A stretch of DNA of 64,000 nt. Source: JAJFUE01 sp039683515. Lineage in GTDB: Bacteria > Sumerlaeota > Sumerlaeia > MVZB01. The position numbers were made by a program, and so were the translations under genes. The DNA is taken from positions 1 to 64,000 of the forward strand of contig JBDKRG010000016.1 in NCBI GenBank assembly GCA_039683515.1, given 5' to 3'. The notes beneath the pieces are model-generated. The model was not told where the DNA came from and made no database searches. It worked only from the letters and a program-made list of their open reading frames with translations. This document shows, in pieces, positions 7,960 through 16,468 of this stretch (position 1 is the stretch's first letter; each line of letters opens with the position of its first letter).

Positions 7960-10458
7960 ATGAAAGATTTTCAATCCTTGTTGCTTGAAGGCCAGGTTGC
8001 CGCCGCGCGCGCGCGGTTGTGCGCCTTGGCGCGCGCCCAGTCCGATCAGCTCGACCGCGTCGGCGCCGAGGCCGCCGAATCCGTCCAGGCGGTCTACGAC
8101 CGGTTCCGCGTGGACGCGGTCCATGCGTTCTGCTCCGGGATGGAGATGGAGCTGCCCGCGCCGATCGTCGACGCGATCGAGGCGCGGCTGAAGCAGCGCA
8201 TCGAGCGGACGCAGTTCTGGCTGGGCGAGCTGCCCGGCATCACGCAGGAGCGGCTCGCGCGCGAGTGCCGCCGCTCGATCGTCACGCGCGACTACAAGGA
8301 AGCGGCCCGGCTCGGCGCGGCGATGCTCGAGCTGGCCGACGACCAGGAACAGCTCGTCCAGAACGCGCGCTACCTGTCGCTGGCGCTGGCGACGCTCTAC
8401 CACGACCGCGACCGCGTCCCGCAGATCATCGGCCAGATCGCCAAGGCGGGCGGCAAGGCCACCGCCGGCGCGCGGCACATCTCCGAGCATTTCGCGGTGA
8501 TTGCGCGCCAGACGGGCCAGAGCCAGTTCGAGACCGGCGAGCACGAGTGGCGCGTGCGGCTGACCGAGGCGATCGTCTCGATGCAGAAGTGGCTGCCCAA
8601 CCAGATGGAAGCCGAGGAGCCCACGCCGGAACAGGTCGAGCGGTTCGAGTCCGAATGCATGTCGATCCTGCGCGCCGGGCTGGCGAAGGGCCGGATCGAG
8701 CTGTTCATCGACGCGCTCACGATCATTTTCGATTACTGCCCGTCCGATCCCTCGCGCATCGCCAACGCGGCCGGCGTCGAGGACCGCATCTTCACGCGCC
8801 TGGGCCCGCGCGCCAAACTCGCAGCCGTCCGCGCGGTCACCGGCCTGGGCAACAACGCGGTCCTGCGCAAGGGGATCATCGAACTGGCGCGCGCCCCCGA
8901 GGGGCGCGGCCGGCTGCAGCTGCTGACCGGCATCATGGGCGGATTCCGGCACGAGGACTTTTACGGCCAGCTCCACCACTGGCTCGAGCGCACCGACAAC
9001 GAGCGCGAGGAGGAGCTGATCGTCGACGCGCTGGGGCGCATCGCCAACCCGGACGCGGCCGACCTGCTCATCAAGAAACTCAGGAGCGCCGTCCGGCACG
9101 TGACCGACCCGGCCAACGAGCGGCGCGCCTACGTGCTGCTGACGGCGCTCGGGCGCCTGGCGCGCGCCCGCGGCCTCGACAACAAGCGGCGCAACGAGAT
9201 CGTCCGGCGCGTCATGGAACTGGTCGAGAACGAGGCCCGGCACCTGTCGTTCACCGCCGCGAGCGAGATGTTCAGCAGCAAGGTCGGCGACCTCGACCCC
9301 GACCTGCGGGAGCTGGCCGCGCGCAAGATCGTCGCGGCGCTGTGGGCGACCCCGTCGGCGGCCACCGGCGACTCGGCCGAATGGCGCGCCCCGATGGTCA
9401 ACGCCATCAAGCGGCTCGGCCCCGACGCCCTGGAGGCCGTGCTCGACGAGGCTTCCAAGTACAGCACGAATTATTGCGGGGCGATGGGCTCGATGGCCGA
9501 GGCCCTGCAGGCGATCGGCGACGAGCGCGCCGTCCCGCTCCTCGAGGCGATGGCCCGCGTTGCGATCAACCAGACCGACGCAAACCACTCGCAGGTCCTG
9601 CGCGAGAAGGTCCGCGACATCGCCACCGACAAGCTGGTCGACCTCGACCGCGACGACATGATCAACACGATCCTCTACACGCTGCTCAAGATCGGCGGCG
9701 ACGCGGGGCGCGGCGTTGTCCTCGATTTCGCCGACCAGGTCCAGGCCGGCCGGATCGTCTCGCCCGGCCCGGGCACGACCAAGATCCTCCTCGACACCAA
9801 GCTCAAGTTCGGCAACCTGCACGCGGCCAGCATCCGCGCCAAGGCCGCCCAGATCGACGAGGGCGAATTCAAGCATGCGCTGAGCCACGCCCGCGGCGGG
9901 CTGTTCACGAGCCAGAAGGTGCAGATCTCCGCGATCGCGACGCTCGGCCGGGCCCGCAAGCCGGAGGCCGTGTCCACCCTCGTCGGCCTGCTGGGCAATC
10001 GCAACCCGCTCGTGGCGGGGGCCGCCTACTCGGCGATGACCGCCTACATGCACCCGCTGCCGACCGAGGTCGAGTTCGACGAGTTCATGCTCGCGCTGCT
10101 CGAAGAGCCGGAGCGGTTCAGGGGCGCGCTGCTCGAGAAACTGCTCGAATACATCCGGCGCGAGCTCCCCAAGCGCCCGCCGTACGACAAGCTGTTCGAT
10201 CGCCAGATCGCCTGTTGCGTCGAGGACGAGGAACTGGCCCACCGGCTGCGCGGGGCGGCGCTGAACGAGCCCGCGGCCCCGCCGCCGCCGCCCCCGCCGC
10301 CGCCGCAGGCGCCGACGCCCAGGGAGCCCGACATCACGGTTCTCGAGCCGGAACCGGAACCGGGCCAGGCCGCGCAGCCGCAGCTGCCCAACAGCGCCTG
10401 GACGAACGAGCTCGAACGCCGCCGCGCCGAGTTCCGCGCCCGCAAGCAGAGAAGGTAA
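7960..10458 (+). CDS. HEAT-repeat-like protein with proline-rich C-terminal linker
   Basis: An 832-aa, probably cytoplasmic protein of unknown function. No signal peptide or membrane segment is visible. Most of it is alpha-helical, and helix pairs such as ELIVDALGRIANPDAADLLIKKL (as separate motifs near residue 350), KVQISAIATLGRARKPEAV and LVGLLGNRNPLVAGAAYSAM look like HEAT repeats. Near residue 770 a run of nine prolines and a PEPEPEPG-like acidic stretch form a flexible linker to a short basic end (ELERRRAEFRARKQRR). The ATG at 7960 is the first methionine after several possible GTG/TTG codons; ribosome site weak. It stands alone on the plus strand, divergent from the M50-like gene. A scaffold role is a guess from the fold. 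Confidence 0.65.
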   Translation: MKDFQSLLLEGQVAAARARLCALARAQSDQLDRVGAEAAESVQAVYDRFRVDAVHAFCSGMEMELPAPIVDAIEARLKQRIERTQFWLGELPGITQERLARECRRSIVTRDYKEAARLGAAMLELADDQEQLVQNARYLSLALATLYHDRDRVPQIIGQIAKAGGKATAGARHISEHFAVIARQTGQSQFETGEHEWRVRLTEAIVSMQKWLPNQMEAEEPTPEQVERFESECMSILRAGLAKGRIELFIDALTIIFDYCPSDPSRIANAAGVEDRIFTRLGPRAKLAAVRAVTGLGNNAVLRKGIIELARAPEGRGRLQLLTGIMGGFRHEDFYGQLHHWLERTDNEREEELIVDALGRIANPDAADLLIKKLRSAVRHVTDPANERRAYVLLTALGRLARARGLDNKRRNEIVRRVMELVENEARHLSFTAASEMFSSKVGDLDPDLRELAARKIVAALWATPSAATGDSAEWRAPMVNAIKRLGPDALEAVLDEASKYSTNYCGAMGSMAEALQAIGDERAVPLLEAMARVAINQTDANHSQVLREKVRDIATDKLVDLDRDDMINTILYTLLKIGGDAGRGVVLDFADQVQAGRIVSPGPGTTKILLDTKLKFGNLHAASIRAKAAQIDEGEFKHALSHARGGLFTSQKVQISAIATLGRARKPEAVSTLVGLLGNRNPLVAGAAYSAMTAYMHPLPTEVEFDEFMLALLEEPERFRGALLEKLLEYIRRELPKRPPYDKLFDRQIACCVEDEELAHRLRGAALNEPAAPPPPPPPPPQAPTPREPDITVLEPEPEPGQAAQPQLPNSAWTNELERRRAEFRARKQRR

Positions 10459-10490
10459 GCAGGACTGAAGGCCGAGTCTTTTCTTTTGGT

Positions 10491-10534
10491 TTATGTCCGT
10501 GTTTGTCCGTGCTCGTCAGTGTTTGTCCGTGTGT
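10491..10534. repeat. GTCCGTGTTT word repeat
   Basis: The words ATGTCCGTG, TTTGTCCGTG, CTCGTCAGTG and TTTGTCCGTG follow in tandem in the gap between the HEAT-repeat gene and the creatininase-family gene. No gene is seen in it. Confidence 0.55.
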
Positions 10535-10573
10535 CATACTCAGTCCCAAGTTGAGTCTCCCGGAGGCGATTTC

Positions 10574-11344
10574 ATGATCGAGCCCTGGAACCTGGCGGCG
10601 ACCAATTTGGGGCGGCTTCAGGACGACCGGATGGAAGTGGCCGTCCTGCCCACCGGCGCGATCGAGGCGCACAACCGGCATCTGCCCGAGGGCCAGGATT
10701 TCCTGCACACCACCCACGTCGCGCGCGCGAGCGCCGCGGCGGCGTGGGAGCGCGGCGCGAGGGTCGTCTGCCTGCCGACGCTCCCCTACGGCGTCGATTG
10801 CAACCTGCTCGATTTCCCGCTGTCGATCCACGTCTCGCAGGCGGCGCTCGACGCGATGATCCGCGACATCATTGTTTCGCTGCGCCGGCACGGCATCCGC
10901 AAGGTCGTGATCCTGAACGGCCACGGCGGCAACGATTTCACCCCGTTCATCCGCCAGATCCAGTGCGACACCGACGTGCATGTGTTCGTGGTCAACTGGT
11001 GGACCGTCGGCAACGACCGCTACGGCGAGATCTTCGACGAGCCCGACGACCACGCCGGCGAAATGGAGACGTCGGTCGCGCTGGCGCTCTACCCCGAGCT
11101 CGTGGAGATGGACCGCGCGGGCGACGGCGTCCCCGCCCCGTTCCGGCTCGAGGCGCTGCGCGAGGGATGGGCGCGCACGAGCCGCCGCTTCTCGCGCCTG
11201 ACCGACCACTGCGCCGCCGGCGACCCGCGCCTCGCCACGCCCGAAAAGGGCAAGGCCTACCTCGAGCTCGTCTGCGGCCGGATCAGCGATTTCCTCGTCG
11301 AGCTGGCGAATTCCGAGATCGACGAGAACTTCCCGCAGGGCTGA
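10574..11344 (+). CDS. Creatininase-family amidohydrolase
   Basis: A 256-aa metal-dependent amidohydrolase of the creatininase fold, predicted cytoplasmic. Metal-binding residues expected of the family are visible: GAIEAHNRHLP (Glu and His), EGQDF (Asp), NGHGGN (His) and HAGEMETS (His and Glu). Family members act on creatinine or on related amides, such as mycofactocin or FAPy deformylase precursors, so the substrate is not known from sequence. The ATG has GGAGG 8 bases upstream; a longer frame to 10493 begins in repeat sequence and is rejected. It is followed by a repeat-filled gap and the convergent DUF2961 gene. Confidence 0.85.
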   Translation: MIEPWNLAATNLGRLQDDRMEVAVLPTGAIEAHNRHLPEGQDFLHTTHVARASAAAAWERGARVVCLPTLPYGVDCNLLDFPLSIHVSQAALDAMIRDIIVSLRRHGIRKVVILNGHGGNDFTPFIRQIQCDTDVHVFVVNWWTVGNDRYGEIFDEPDDHAGEMETSVALALYPELVEMDRAGDGVPAPFRLEALREGWARTSRRFSRLTDHCAAGDPRLATPEKGKAYLELVCGRISDFLVELANSEIDENFPQG

Positions 11345-11409
11345 CCGGCGGATGAATCCAGAAAACGTTCGCGCAAAAAAGCAAAAGGCGCGAAAGAATC
11401 TGGTTCTTT

Positions 11410-11532
11410 GGAGCAAGTGGCACAAGTTTTCCGGCAATAGGGACCGCCGGCGAGGGCGCCGGCGCCACAGTGCGATGAGCTGTTTGCTACCGAACAGCTG
11501 TTTTCGATGTGGGGCCGGCGCCCCCGCCGGCC
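11410..11532. repeat. Core plus GC-rich CCACAT palindrome (dispersed copy)
   Basis: Read on the minus strand, GGCCGGCGGGGGCGCCGG leads to CCCCACATCG, an AACAGCTGTTCGG-type loop, then CACTGTGGCGCC and GGCGCCCTCGCCGG; the outer arms are inverted copies. GGAAAACTTGTGCCAC follows. The same unit makes up the tandem array at 58593-59074 and a third copy at 31234-31318. Confidence 0.7.
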
Positions 11533-11612
11533 ATTCACGCTATAGGGCGGAATCGAACCGCCAAGATCCGTGCGGATCCGCCCGATCTGCGTCATCCGCG
11601 TTCCATGGTTTC

Positions 11613-12731
11613 TTATTCCTGGTCTTGCTTGACGATCGGCTTGTCGGCCAGCCCCCCCATGCGCTGCGCCGCGGGGGCGAGCGGCGGGAGGCCGTTGGTC
11701 GGCGTGTCGAGGTAGAACCATGCGCACGCCGCCCAGTCGTCCTGGCGCTCGACCTTGGGATAGCCGATCTGCTGGATCGTCACGCGGCAGTCCTCGTGGA
11801 ACCAGACCGGGTCCGGGACGTGCAGCCGGTAAAATGAGAAGCGGTATTGCTCGTCGTCGGCGATCGGGCAGCCGAAGTAGCGGCACGCGTATTTGCCGAT
11901 ATAAAAGCCGCTCCCGACGTAGTCCTCGGTCCCGGTCCCGGCGAGCGTCGGGTGGGTCGTGTCGCCGTCGAGGTAGGCCTTGACCTCGCCCTCGCCCCAC
12001 CACGTCTTGCCGTAACGGGCGGTGTCGGGGATGACGCTGATCACCGCGCCGAGGTAGCGGCCGCGCCCTTTCACTTTCGGCAGAATCTCGAAATCCTTCG
12101 CGAGCGTGGTCGGGTTTTCGCGCCGCCAATGCGCGTGGAAATAGAGCATGTTGTCGGGGTGCCTGTCGCCGACCGTGTAGTCGACGTCGTAGAAGACGTC
12201 CGGCATGTCCTTGCCGCTTTCGTTGGCGAGGACGATCTTCATCCCGGTGCGGAACGGCATCGGGACCGTCGAATTGAAGGTGCGCCCCTCCGGGCTCGAG
12301 AAGCATTCGTTCTCGAACGCGGCCATGCGCCCCAACCCCTGGCAGAAGAAATCGCCGACGGGCGCGCTGACGGCCGGCTGCGGCGCGCCGTCCCAGAACA
12401 TCTCGATCTTGACGCCGCGCAGCATTTCCGGGGTGCGCGTGCGCATGCCGATCCAGATCCGGCGGACGGTGCCGCTCCGGCCCTTGACCTCGGCCAGGAC
12501 CTGCTGCCGGCCGGCCGGGAACGGGAAATTGGGCGAGCCCTTGCGGCCGGCCTTTTCCTGCGCGCCCTTGCCTTTTTCGCCGGCCCAGTTCTCCGGGCTG
12601 GCCCAGCGGGTGTGGACGCCCTCGGGCATGAGGAAAAGATCGGAGTCGGCGGCGCGGGCCTGCATGGTGATCAGTGACAACGCCGCGAAAACGGCGAGGA
12701 TCATGGATTTTATTGCGCGGGTGTGAGTCAT
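11613..12731 (-). CDS. Secreted DUF2961 / GH172-type glycoside hydrolase
   Basis: The protein (372 aa) begins with a signal peptide (KSMILAVFAALSLITMQARA, cut about residue 27) and continues as a beta-rich DUF2961 protein. Recognisable family segments include RIWIGMRT, EMFWDGAPQPAVSAPVGDFF, SMPMPF-like STVPMPFRTG, YYDVDY-like FYDVDYTVG and the signature GTGTEDYVGSGFY. Characterised DUF2961 proteins (GH172) hydrolyse or form alpha-linked fructofuranose or arabinofuranose bonds. A hexameric or trimeric beta-jellyroll assembly is usual. Export to the periplasm or outside is expected. It stands alone, convergent with the creatininase gene. The exact sugar is unknown. The reading frame looks intact. 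Confidence 0.85.
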   Translation of the reverse strand: MTHTRAIKSMILAVFAALSLITMQARAADSDLFLMPEGVHTRWASPENWAGEKGKGAQEKAGRKGSPNFPFPAGRQQVLAEVKGRSGTVRRIWIGMRTRTPEMLRGVKIEMFWDGAPQPAVSAPVGDFFCQGLGRMAAFENECFSSPEGRTFNSTVPMPFRTGMKIVLANESGKDMPDVFYDVDYTVGDRHPDNMLYFHAHWRRENPTTLAKDFEILPKVKGRGRYLGAVISVIPDTARYGKTWWGEGEVKAYLDGDTTHPTLAGTGTEDYVGSGFYIGKYACRYFGCPIADDEQYRFSFYRLHVPDPVWFHEDCRVTIQQIGYPKVERQDDWAACAWFYLDTPTNGLPPLAPAAQRMGGLADKPIVKQDQE

Positions 12732-12813
12732 GGCAACCCTTCCGACTTTCGGTGGCTCCGGACTGTGGACCGCATCTTACCCAGCCGCGCCGCCGGGGTC
12801 AAAGGCTCCGCCA

Positions 12814-12842
12814 TTGCCAATGACCGCTCGCCGATGTAGAAT
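12814..12842 (+). promoter_or_regulatory. Candidate promoter for the GT2 gene
   Basis: TTGCCA (12814-12819) and TAGAAT (12837-12842) are spaced by 17 bases. The predicted start is near 12849, upstream of AAGGAG (12861) and the ATG at 12882. Confidence 0.5.
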
Positions 12843-12881
12843 TGCGGTCGCCAATTGATGTAAGGAGTTGCTCTTTCGCCC

Positions 12882-13916
12882 ATGCCGCGACGCGAAACCA
12901 CGCCGCCCCCCACCACGGAACCCCAGATTTCCGTCCTCATCACCGCGCACAACGAGGCCGACAGGATCCAGTCGTGCCTGCAGGCGATCATCAACCAGGA
13001 CTACCCGATGGAGCGCGTCGAGATCCTGCTCGTCGACGACCGCTCGACCGACGGCACCGCCGACCGCGCCCTGGCGATGAACCTGCCGAACCTGCGCGTC
13101 CTGCGGCTCGACGAGGTCGTCCCGCCGCTGACGACGCGCCAGACGGCGCTCGACATGGGGATCCGCGAGGCCCGCGGCGAAGTCGTCCTGATCGCCGACG
13201 CCGGCGGGCGCGTCCCGCGCGAGTGGATCCGCGAGCTCTCCGGCCACATCGGCTACCGCGACGGCGCCGTCACCGCCCCGGTCATCTTCGCCGGGCGGCC
13301 GCGCTTCCTCGCGCGGTTCCAGACGGTCGACTCGCTCCTGACCTACAACTTTTATTTCTGGTCGCACCGGCGGCGCTCGCCGAGCGGCGTCTACGCGGCC
13401 AACCTCGCCGTCCGCCGCCATGCCTACATCGACATCGGCGGCTTCGAGAAGATCGGCTTCGCCCCGGCGCCGGACCTGGCGCTCGGTCAGGCGCTCGTGC
13501 GCGGCAACTGGGACGTGCGCTTCCTGCTCGGGCCGGCCGTCCAGAACCTGTGCGCGCCGAACCTGAAGGAGCTCGTGGCGCGCCGCGTCCGCCGCTTCCG
13601 CAACATCCCCAGGCACATCAACCTGTTCTTCATCCTGATGATCCTGTCCAACCTGATCCTGCTGGGATTGACCGTTGCGTTCGGCGGCATCTGGATTTCG
13701 ATCCTGATCCTGCGCTACGTCCTGGGGTTGTTTTTCATCGCCGCCGCGATCGAGAAATACGGCGCCCATCGCCTGACCTCGATCCTGCTCTACGAGCCGG
13801 TGCTGACGTTCATCGGGGCGTGGAGCTACCTGAGTTGGATGTTCGCGCACAACTGGTCGTGGGGCGACGTGACCTACTCGGCCACCGACGACCCCGCCTC
13901 GAGCGTGCGAGGCTAA
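12882..13916 (+). CDS. Membrane-anchored family 2 glycosyltransferase
   Basis: An inverting sugar transferase with a cytosolic GT-A domain and a C-terminal membrane part (344 aa). The first segment ISVLITAHNEADRIQSCLQA is the GT2 nucleotide-binding strand; EILLVDDRSTDGT is the second. The usual DxD-type motif appears as IADAGGRVP, with the second acid replaced by G. GGFEKIGFAPAPDLALGQAL occupies the place of the ED acceptor loop. After residue 240 there are about three to four hydrophobic helices (LFFILMILSNLILLGLTVAF and on), which suggests processive or membrane-coupled transfer. AAGGAG lies 15 bases before the ATG. The acceptor is unknown; surface glycan synthesis is likely. The stop is followed at once by an ATGAATGATGA-type repeat. 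Confidence 0.85.
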   Translation: MPRRETTPPPTTEPQISVLITAHNEADRIQSCLQAIINQDYPMERVEILLVDDRSTDGTADRALAMNLPNLRVLRLDEVVPPLTTRQTALDMGIREARGEVVLIADAGGRVPREWIRELSGHIGYRDGAVTAPVIFAGRPRFLARFQTVDSLLTYNFYFWSHRRRSPSGVYAANLAVRRHAYIDIGGFEKIGFAPAPDLALGQALVRGNWDVRFLLGPAVQNLCAPNLKELVARRVRRFRNIPRHINLFFILMILSNLILLGLTVAFGGIWISILILRYVLGLFFIAAAIEKYGAHRLTSILLYEPVLTFIGAWSYLSWMFAHNWSWGDVTYSATDDPASSVRG

Positions 13917-13990
13917 GAATGAATGATGAATGATGAGTGATGAATGATGAGCAAGAGGATTCTTGTCTCATCTCTCATCTCTAATTTAAT
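13917..13990. repeat. GAATGATGAATGATGAG word repeat
   Basis: Tandem GAATGATGA and GAGTGATGA words start right after the GT2 stop codon, followed by CTCATCTCTCATCTC, a loose complement. This fills the gap to pepA. Confidence 0.55.
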
Positions 13991-14007
13991 TCATGGGAGC
14001 CGGAAAA

Positions 14008-15477
14008 ATGGTGCAGATCGATATCCTTTCCAAGCCGCCGCGGCTGGCCGCCTCGCAACTGACGGCGCTGATCGACCTCGGCGGCGACGCGCCGTTGTTT
14101 GACAAGAAGAACGCCTCGGCGCATCCGGCGTGGAACGACTTGCGCCGCCGCCGTCGCCAGGAAGAGCTCAAGGGCGCATACCTTGCCGCCGGCGACCGCC
14201 CGCTGCTGTACCTGCCGGGGGCCGCGGCCAAGTATTGGGACGACCGCGACAAGGTCCGCGTCCTGGCCGCGCGCGCGTTCGACGTCGCCGCGGACCGCAA
14301 GGCCGACTCGCTCGTGCTGCTCATGGACGGCCCGCGCGGGGCCGAGTTCGCCGCCGACGCCGCCGAAGGCATCGCGCTGCGCGCTTACAAGTTCTTCAAA
14401 TACCTCAAGGAAAACCCGGTCGCGACGCAGCCGGCCGTCCACATCGTCGTCGGCGCCGAGGGGCTGAAGTCGGTCAAGCCGGCCGTCGAGGACCGGCTCG
14501 CCGTCGCCCAGTCGGTCAACAAGGCGCGCGACCTGATCAACGAGCCGGGCTCGGTCGCCACGCCGGCGATGATCGAGGACAAGGCGCGTGAAGTCGCCAA
14601 GGCCTGCAAGCTCGAGATCGTCGTGCTCGGCGTCAAGGATCTCGAGAAGGAAGGCTACGCCGGCCTGATCACGGTCGGCAAGGGCGGGCCCGTCCCGCCG
14701 CGCATGATCGTCCTGCGCTACCGGCCGAAGAACGGCGGCGGCCAGGCCCACCTCGGCCTGCTCGGCAAGGGGATCACGTTCGACTCGGGCGGCGTCTCGC
14801 TCAAGCCCGGCAACAACATGTGGGAGATGAAGGGCGACATGTCCGGCGCGGCCGCCGTCCTCTACGCGATGGAGGCGATCGCCGCCGCCAGGCCCTCGAT
14901 CCCGGTCACCGGCATCCTCGTCCTGGCGCACAACATGATCGGCCAGAACGCGACGCTGCCGGGCGACATCTTCAAGGGGAAGAACGGCAAGTCGGTCCAT
15001 GTCGACAACACCGACGCCGAGGGGCGCCTCGTCCTCACCGACGGCATGTGGCGCATGGGCGAGGAAGGCGTCACCCACATGGTCGACATCGCGACGCTGA
15101 CCGGCGCGTGCGCGCGGGCGCTCGGCCCGGCGCTGACCGGCGGCTTCGCCGGCAAGGGCGACCTGCTCGGCACGATGGTCGATCTGGCCGCCGGCAACGG
15201 CGAGCCGATCTGGCCGATGCCGGTCGTCGAGGAATACTTCGACCTGATCAAGTGCGAGATCGCCGACGTGAACAACATCAGCTCGGCCCCCCACGCCGGC
15301 GCGACGACCGCCACCCTCTTCCTGCGCGAGTTCCTGCCCGAGTCGATCGGCCAGTGGGTCCACCTCGACATCGCCGGCACGTTCCTCGCCGAAAAAGATT
15401 ACAAATACTACCGCCCCGGCGCGATCGGCGTCATGGTCAGGACGATGAAGGACCTGGCGAAGAAGCTGGAAGCCTGA
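14008..15477 (+). CDS. pepA: Leucyl aminopeptidase (M17)
   Basis: A cytoplasmic di-metal exopeptidase that removes N-terminal residues from peptides (489 aa, normal for M17). The signature NTDAEGRLVL near residue 335 is intact, with the catalytic arginine. The metal-binding lysine and aspartate are in GKGITFDSGGVSLKPG, and MKGDMSGAA supplies a further ligand region. The N-terminal macro-like domain covers roughly residues 1-160. GGAG lies 8 bases before the ATG at 14008, so I prefer it to the ATG at 13993, which sits on the ribosome site itself. Some PepA proteins also bind DNA at recombination sites; nothing here shows that. Confidence 0.9.
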   Translation: MVQIDILSKPPRLAASQLTALIDLGGDAPLFDKKNASAHPAWNDLRRRRRQEELKGAYLAAGDRPLLYLPGAAAKYWDDRDKVRVLAARAFDVAADRKADSLVLLMDGPRGAEFAADAAEGIALRAYKFFKYLKENPVATQPAVHIVVGAEGLKSVKPAVEDRLAVAQSVNKARDLINEPGSVATPAMIEDKAREVAKACKLEIVVLGVKDLEKEGYAGLITVGKGGPVPPRMIVLRYRPKNGGGQAHLGLLGKGITFDSGGVSLKPGNNMWEMKGDMSGAAAVLYAMEAIAAARPSIPVTGILVLAHNMIGQNATLPGDIFKGKNGKSVHVDNTDAEGRLVLTDGMWRMGEEGVTHMVDIATLTGACARALGPALTGGFAGKGDLLGTMVDLAAGNGEPIWPMPVVEEYFDLIKCEIADVNNISSAPHAGATTATLFLREFLPESIGQWVHLDIAGTFLAEKDYKYYRPGAIGVMVRTMKDLAKKLEA

Positions 15478-15682
15478 TAATCGGACGAAATCGGAAAGAA
15501 TCGTTCAAAAATTCGAAACAAAGCCGAGGAAAATTGATTAATTTAATAGAATAATGATTCCGACAACTCAGGGAAGGCGCCCGGCGCAAGATGAATGAAA
15601 TCATTATTCATTCCTTTTTTAATCATTTTCATTATTTTTGTTTCGAATTTGTTGTCTTTTGACTGATTGGAAATTTTCTCTC

Positions 15683-16468
15683 TTGCGCCGCATCAAGCTC
15701 ATCCTCCAGTACGACGGCTCCGCTTTCCTGGGCTGGCAGTCCCAGGAAAACGGGCCGACGGTCCAGGATGCGGTCGAGTCGGCGATCGAGTCGATCACCG
15801 GCGCGCGGGCGAAGGTGCATGCGGCCGGCCGCACCGACACCGGCGTCCATGCCCTCGCCATGCCGGCGCACTTCGACCTGGACCACACGATCCCGGCCGA
15901 CCGGCTCGCCCTCGCGCTCAATCACTTCCTCCCAGATGCCGTGAGCGTCCTATCGGCCGAGGAGGCCGCGCCGGATTTCGACGCGCGCCGGGGCGCGATC
16001 ATGCGCTGGTACCGGTACCAGATTCTGCGCGCGCGCGCGCGCCGGCCGCTCGGGCCGAGGGCGTGGCAGGTCTGGCATCCGCTCGATTTGGACAAAATGA
16101 ACGAGGCGCTCGAGCTGCTGCGCGGCGACCACGACTTCAGCGGCTTCCGCTCGAGCCAGTGCCAGAGCCGGCGCACGCAGTTGACGCTCGAGGAGGCGAG
16201 CATGACCGCCCGCGGCGACCTGCTCGCCATCGACTTCAAATGCCGCTCGTTCCTGCATCACATGGTGCGGTTTATGGTCGGGACGGTCGTGGCGATGGGC
16301 CTGGGCAAGATCGACCGCGACCGGATGCTCCTCATCCGCGACGAGGGCCGGCGCCCGCAGCTCATCTACTGCGCGCCGCCCGGGGGGCTCTGCCTGATGC
16401 GGGTCGGCTATAACGAGGATGAGCGCCGGCAAATCCTCGACGCCCGCCCGACTCCTCCGAGCTTTTAG
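15683..16468 (+). CDS. truA: tRNA pseudouridine synthase A
   Basis: TruA converts uridines 38-40 of the tRNA anticodon arm to pseudouridine. The protein (261 aa) has the start RRIKLILQYDGSAFLGWQSQ, the catalytic-aspartate motif AAGRTDTGVHA, and RSFLHHMVRFMVGTVVAMG near the C-terminus, all typical. The TTG at 15683 gives the normal N-terminus; another TTG at 15638 is open but adds 15 unlike residues. The upstream 200 bases (15478-15682) are unusually AT-rich with runs of T and hold no other gene. Its last 107 bases overlap the opposite-strand membrane protein gene tail to tail. Confidence 0.9.
   Translation: MRRIKLILQYDGSAFLGWQSQENGPTVQDAVESAIESITGARAKVHAAGRTDTGVHALAMPAHFDLDHTIPADRLALALNHFLPDAVSVLSAEEAAPDFDARRGAIMRWYRYQILRARARRPLGPRAWQVWHPLDLDKMNEALELLRGDHDFSGFRSSQCQSRRTQLTLEEASMTARGDLLAIDFKCRSFLHHMVRFMVGTVVAMGLGKIDRDRMLLIRDEGRRPQLIYCAPPGGLCLMRVGYNEDERRQILDARPTPPSF

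Noticed and set aside
15478..15682. AT-rich island as a transferred gene or origin
   Set aside because: Only about 200 bases, no DnaA-box cluster or coding frame; probably a truA leader region.
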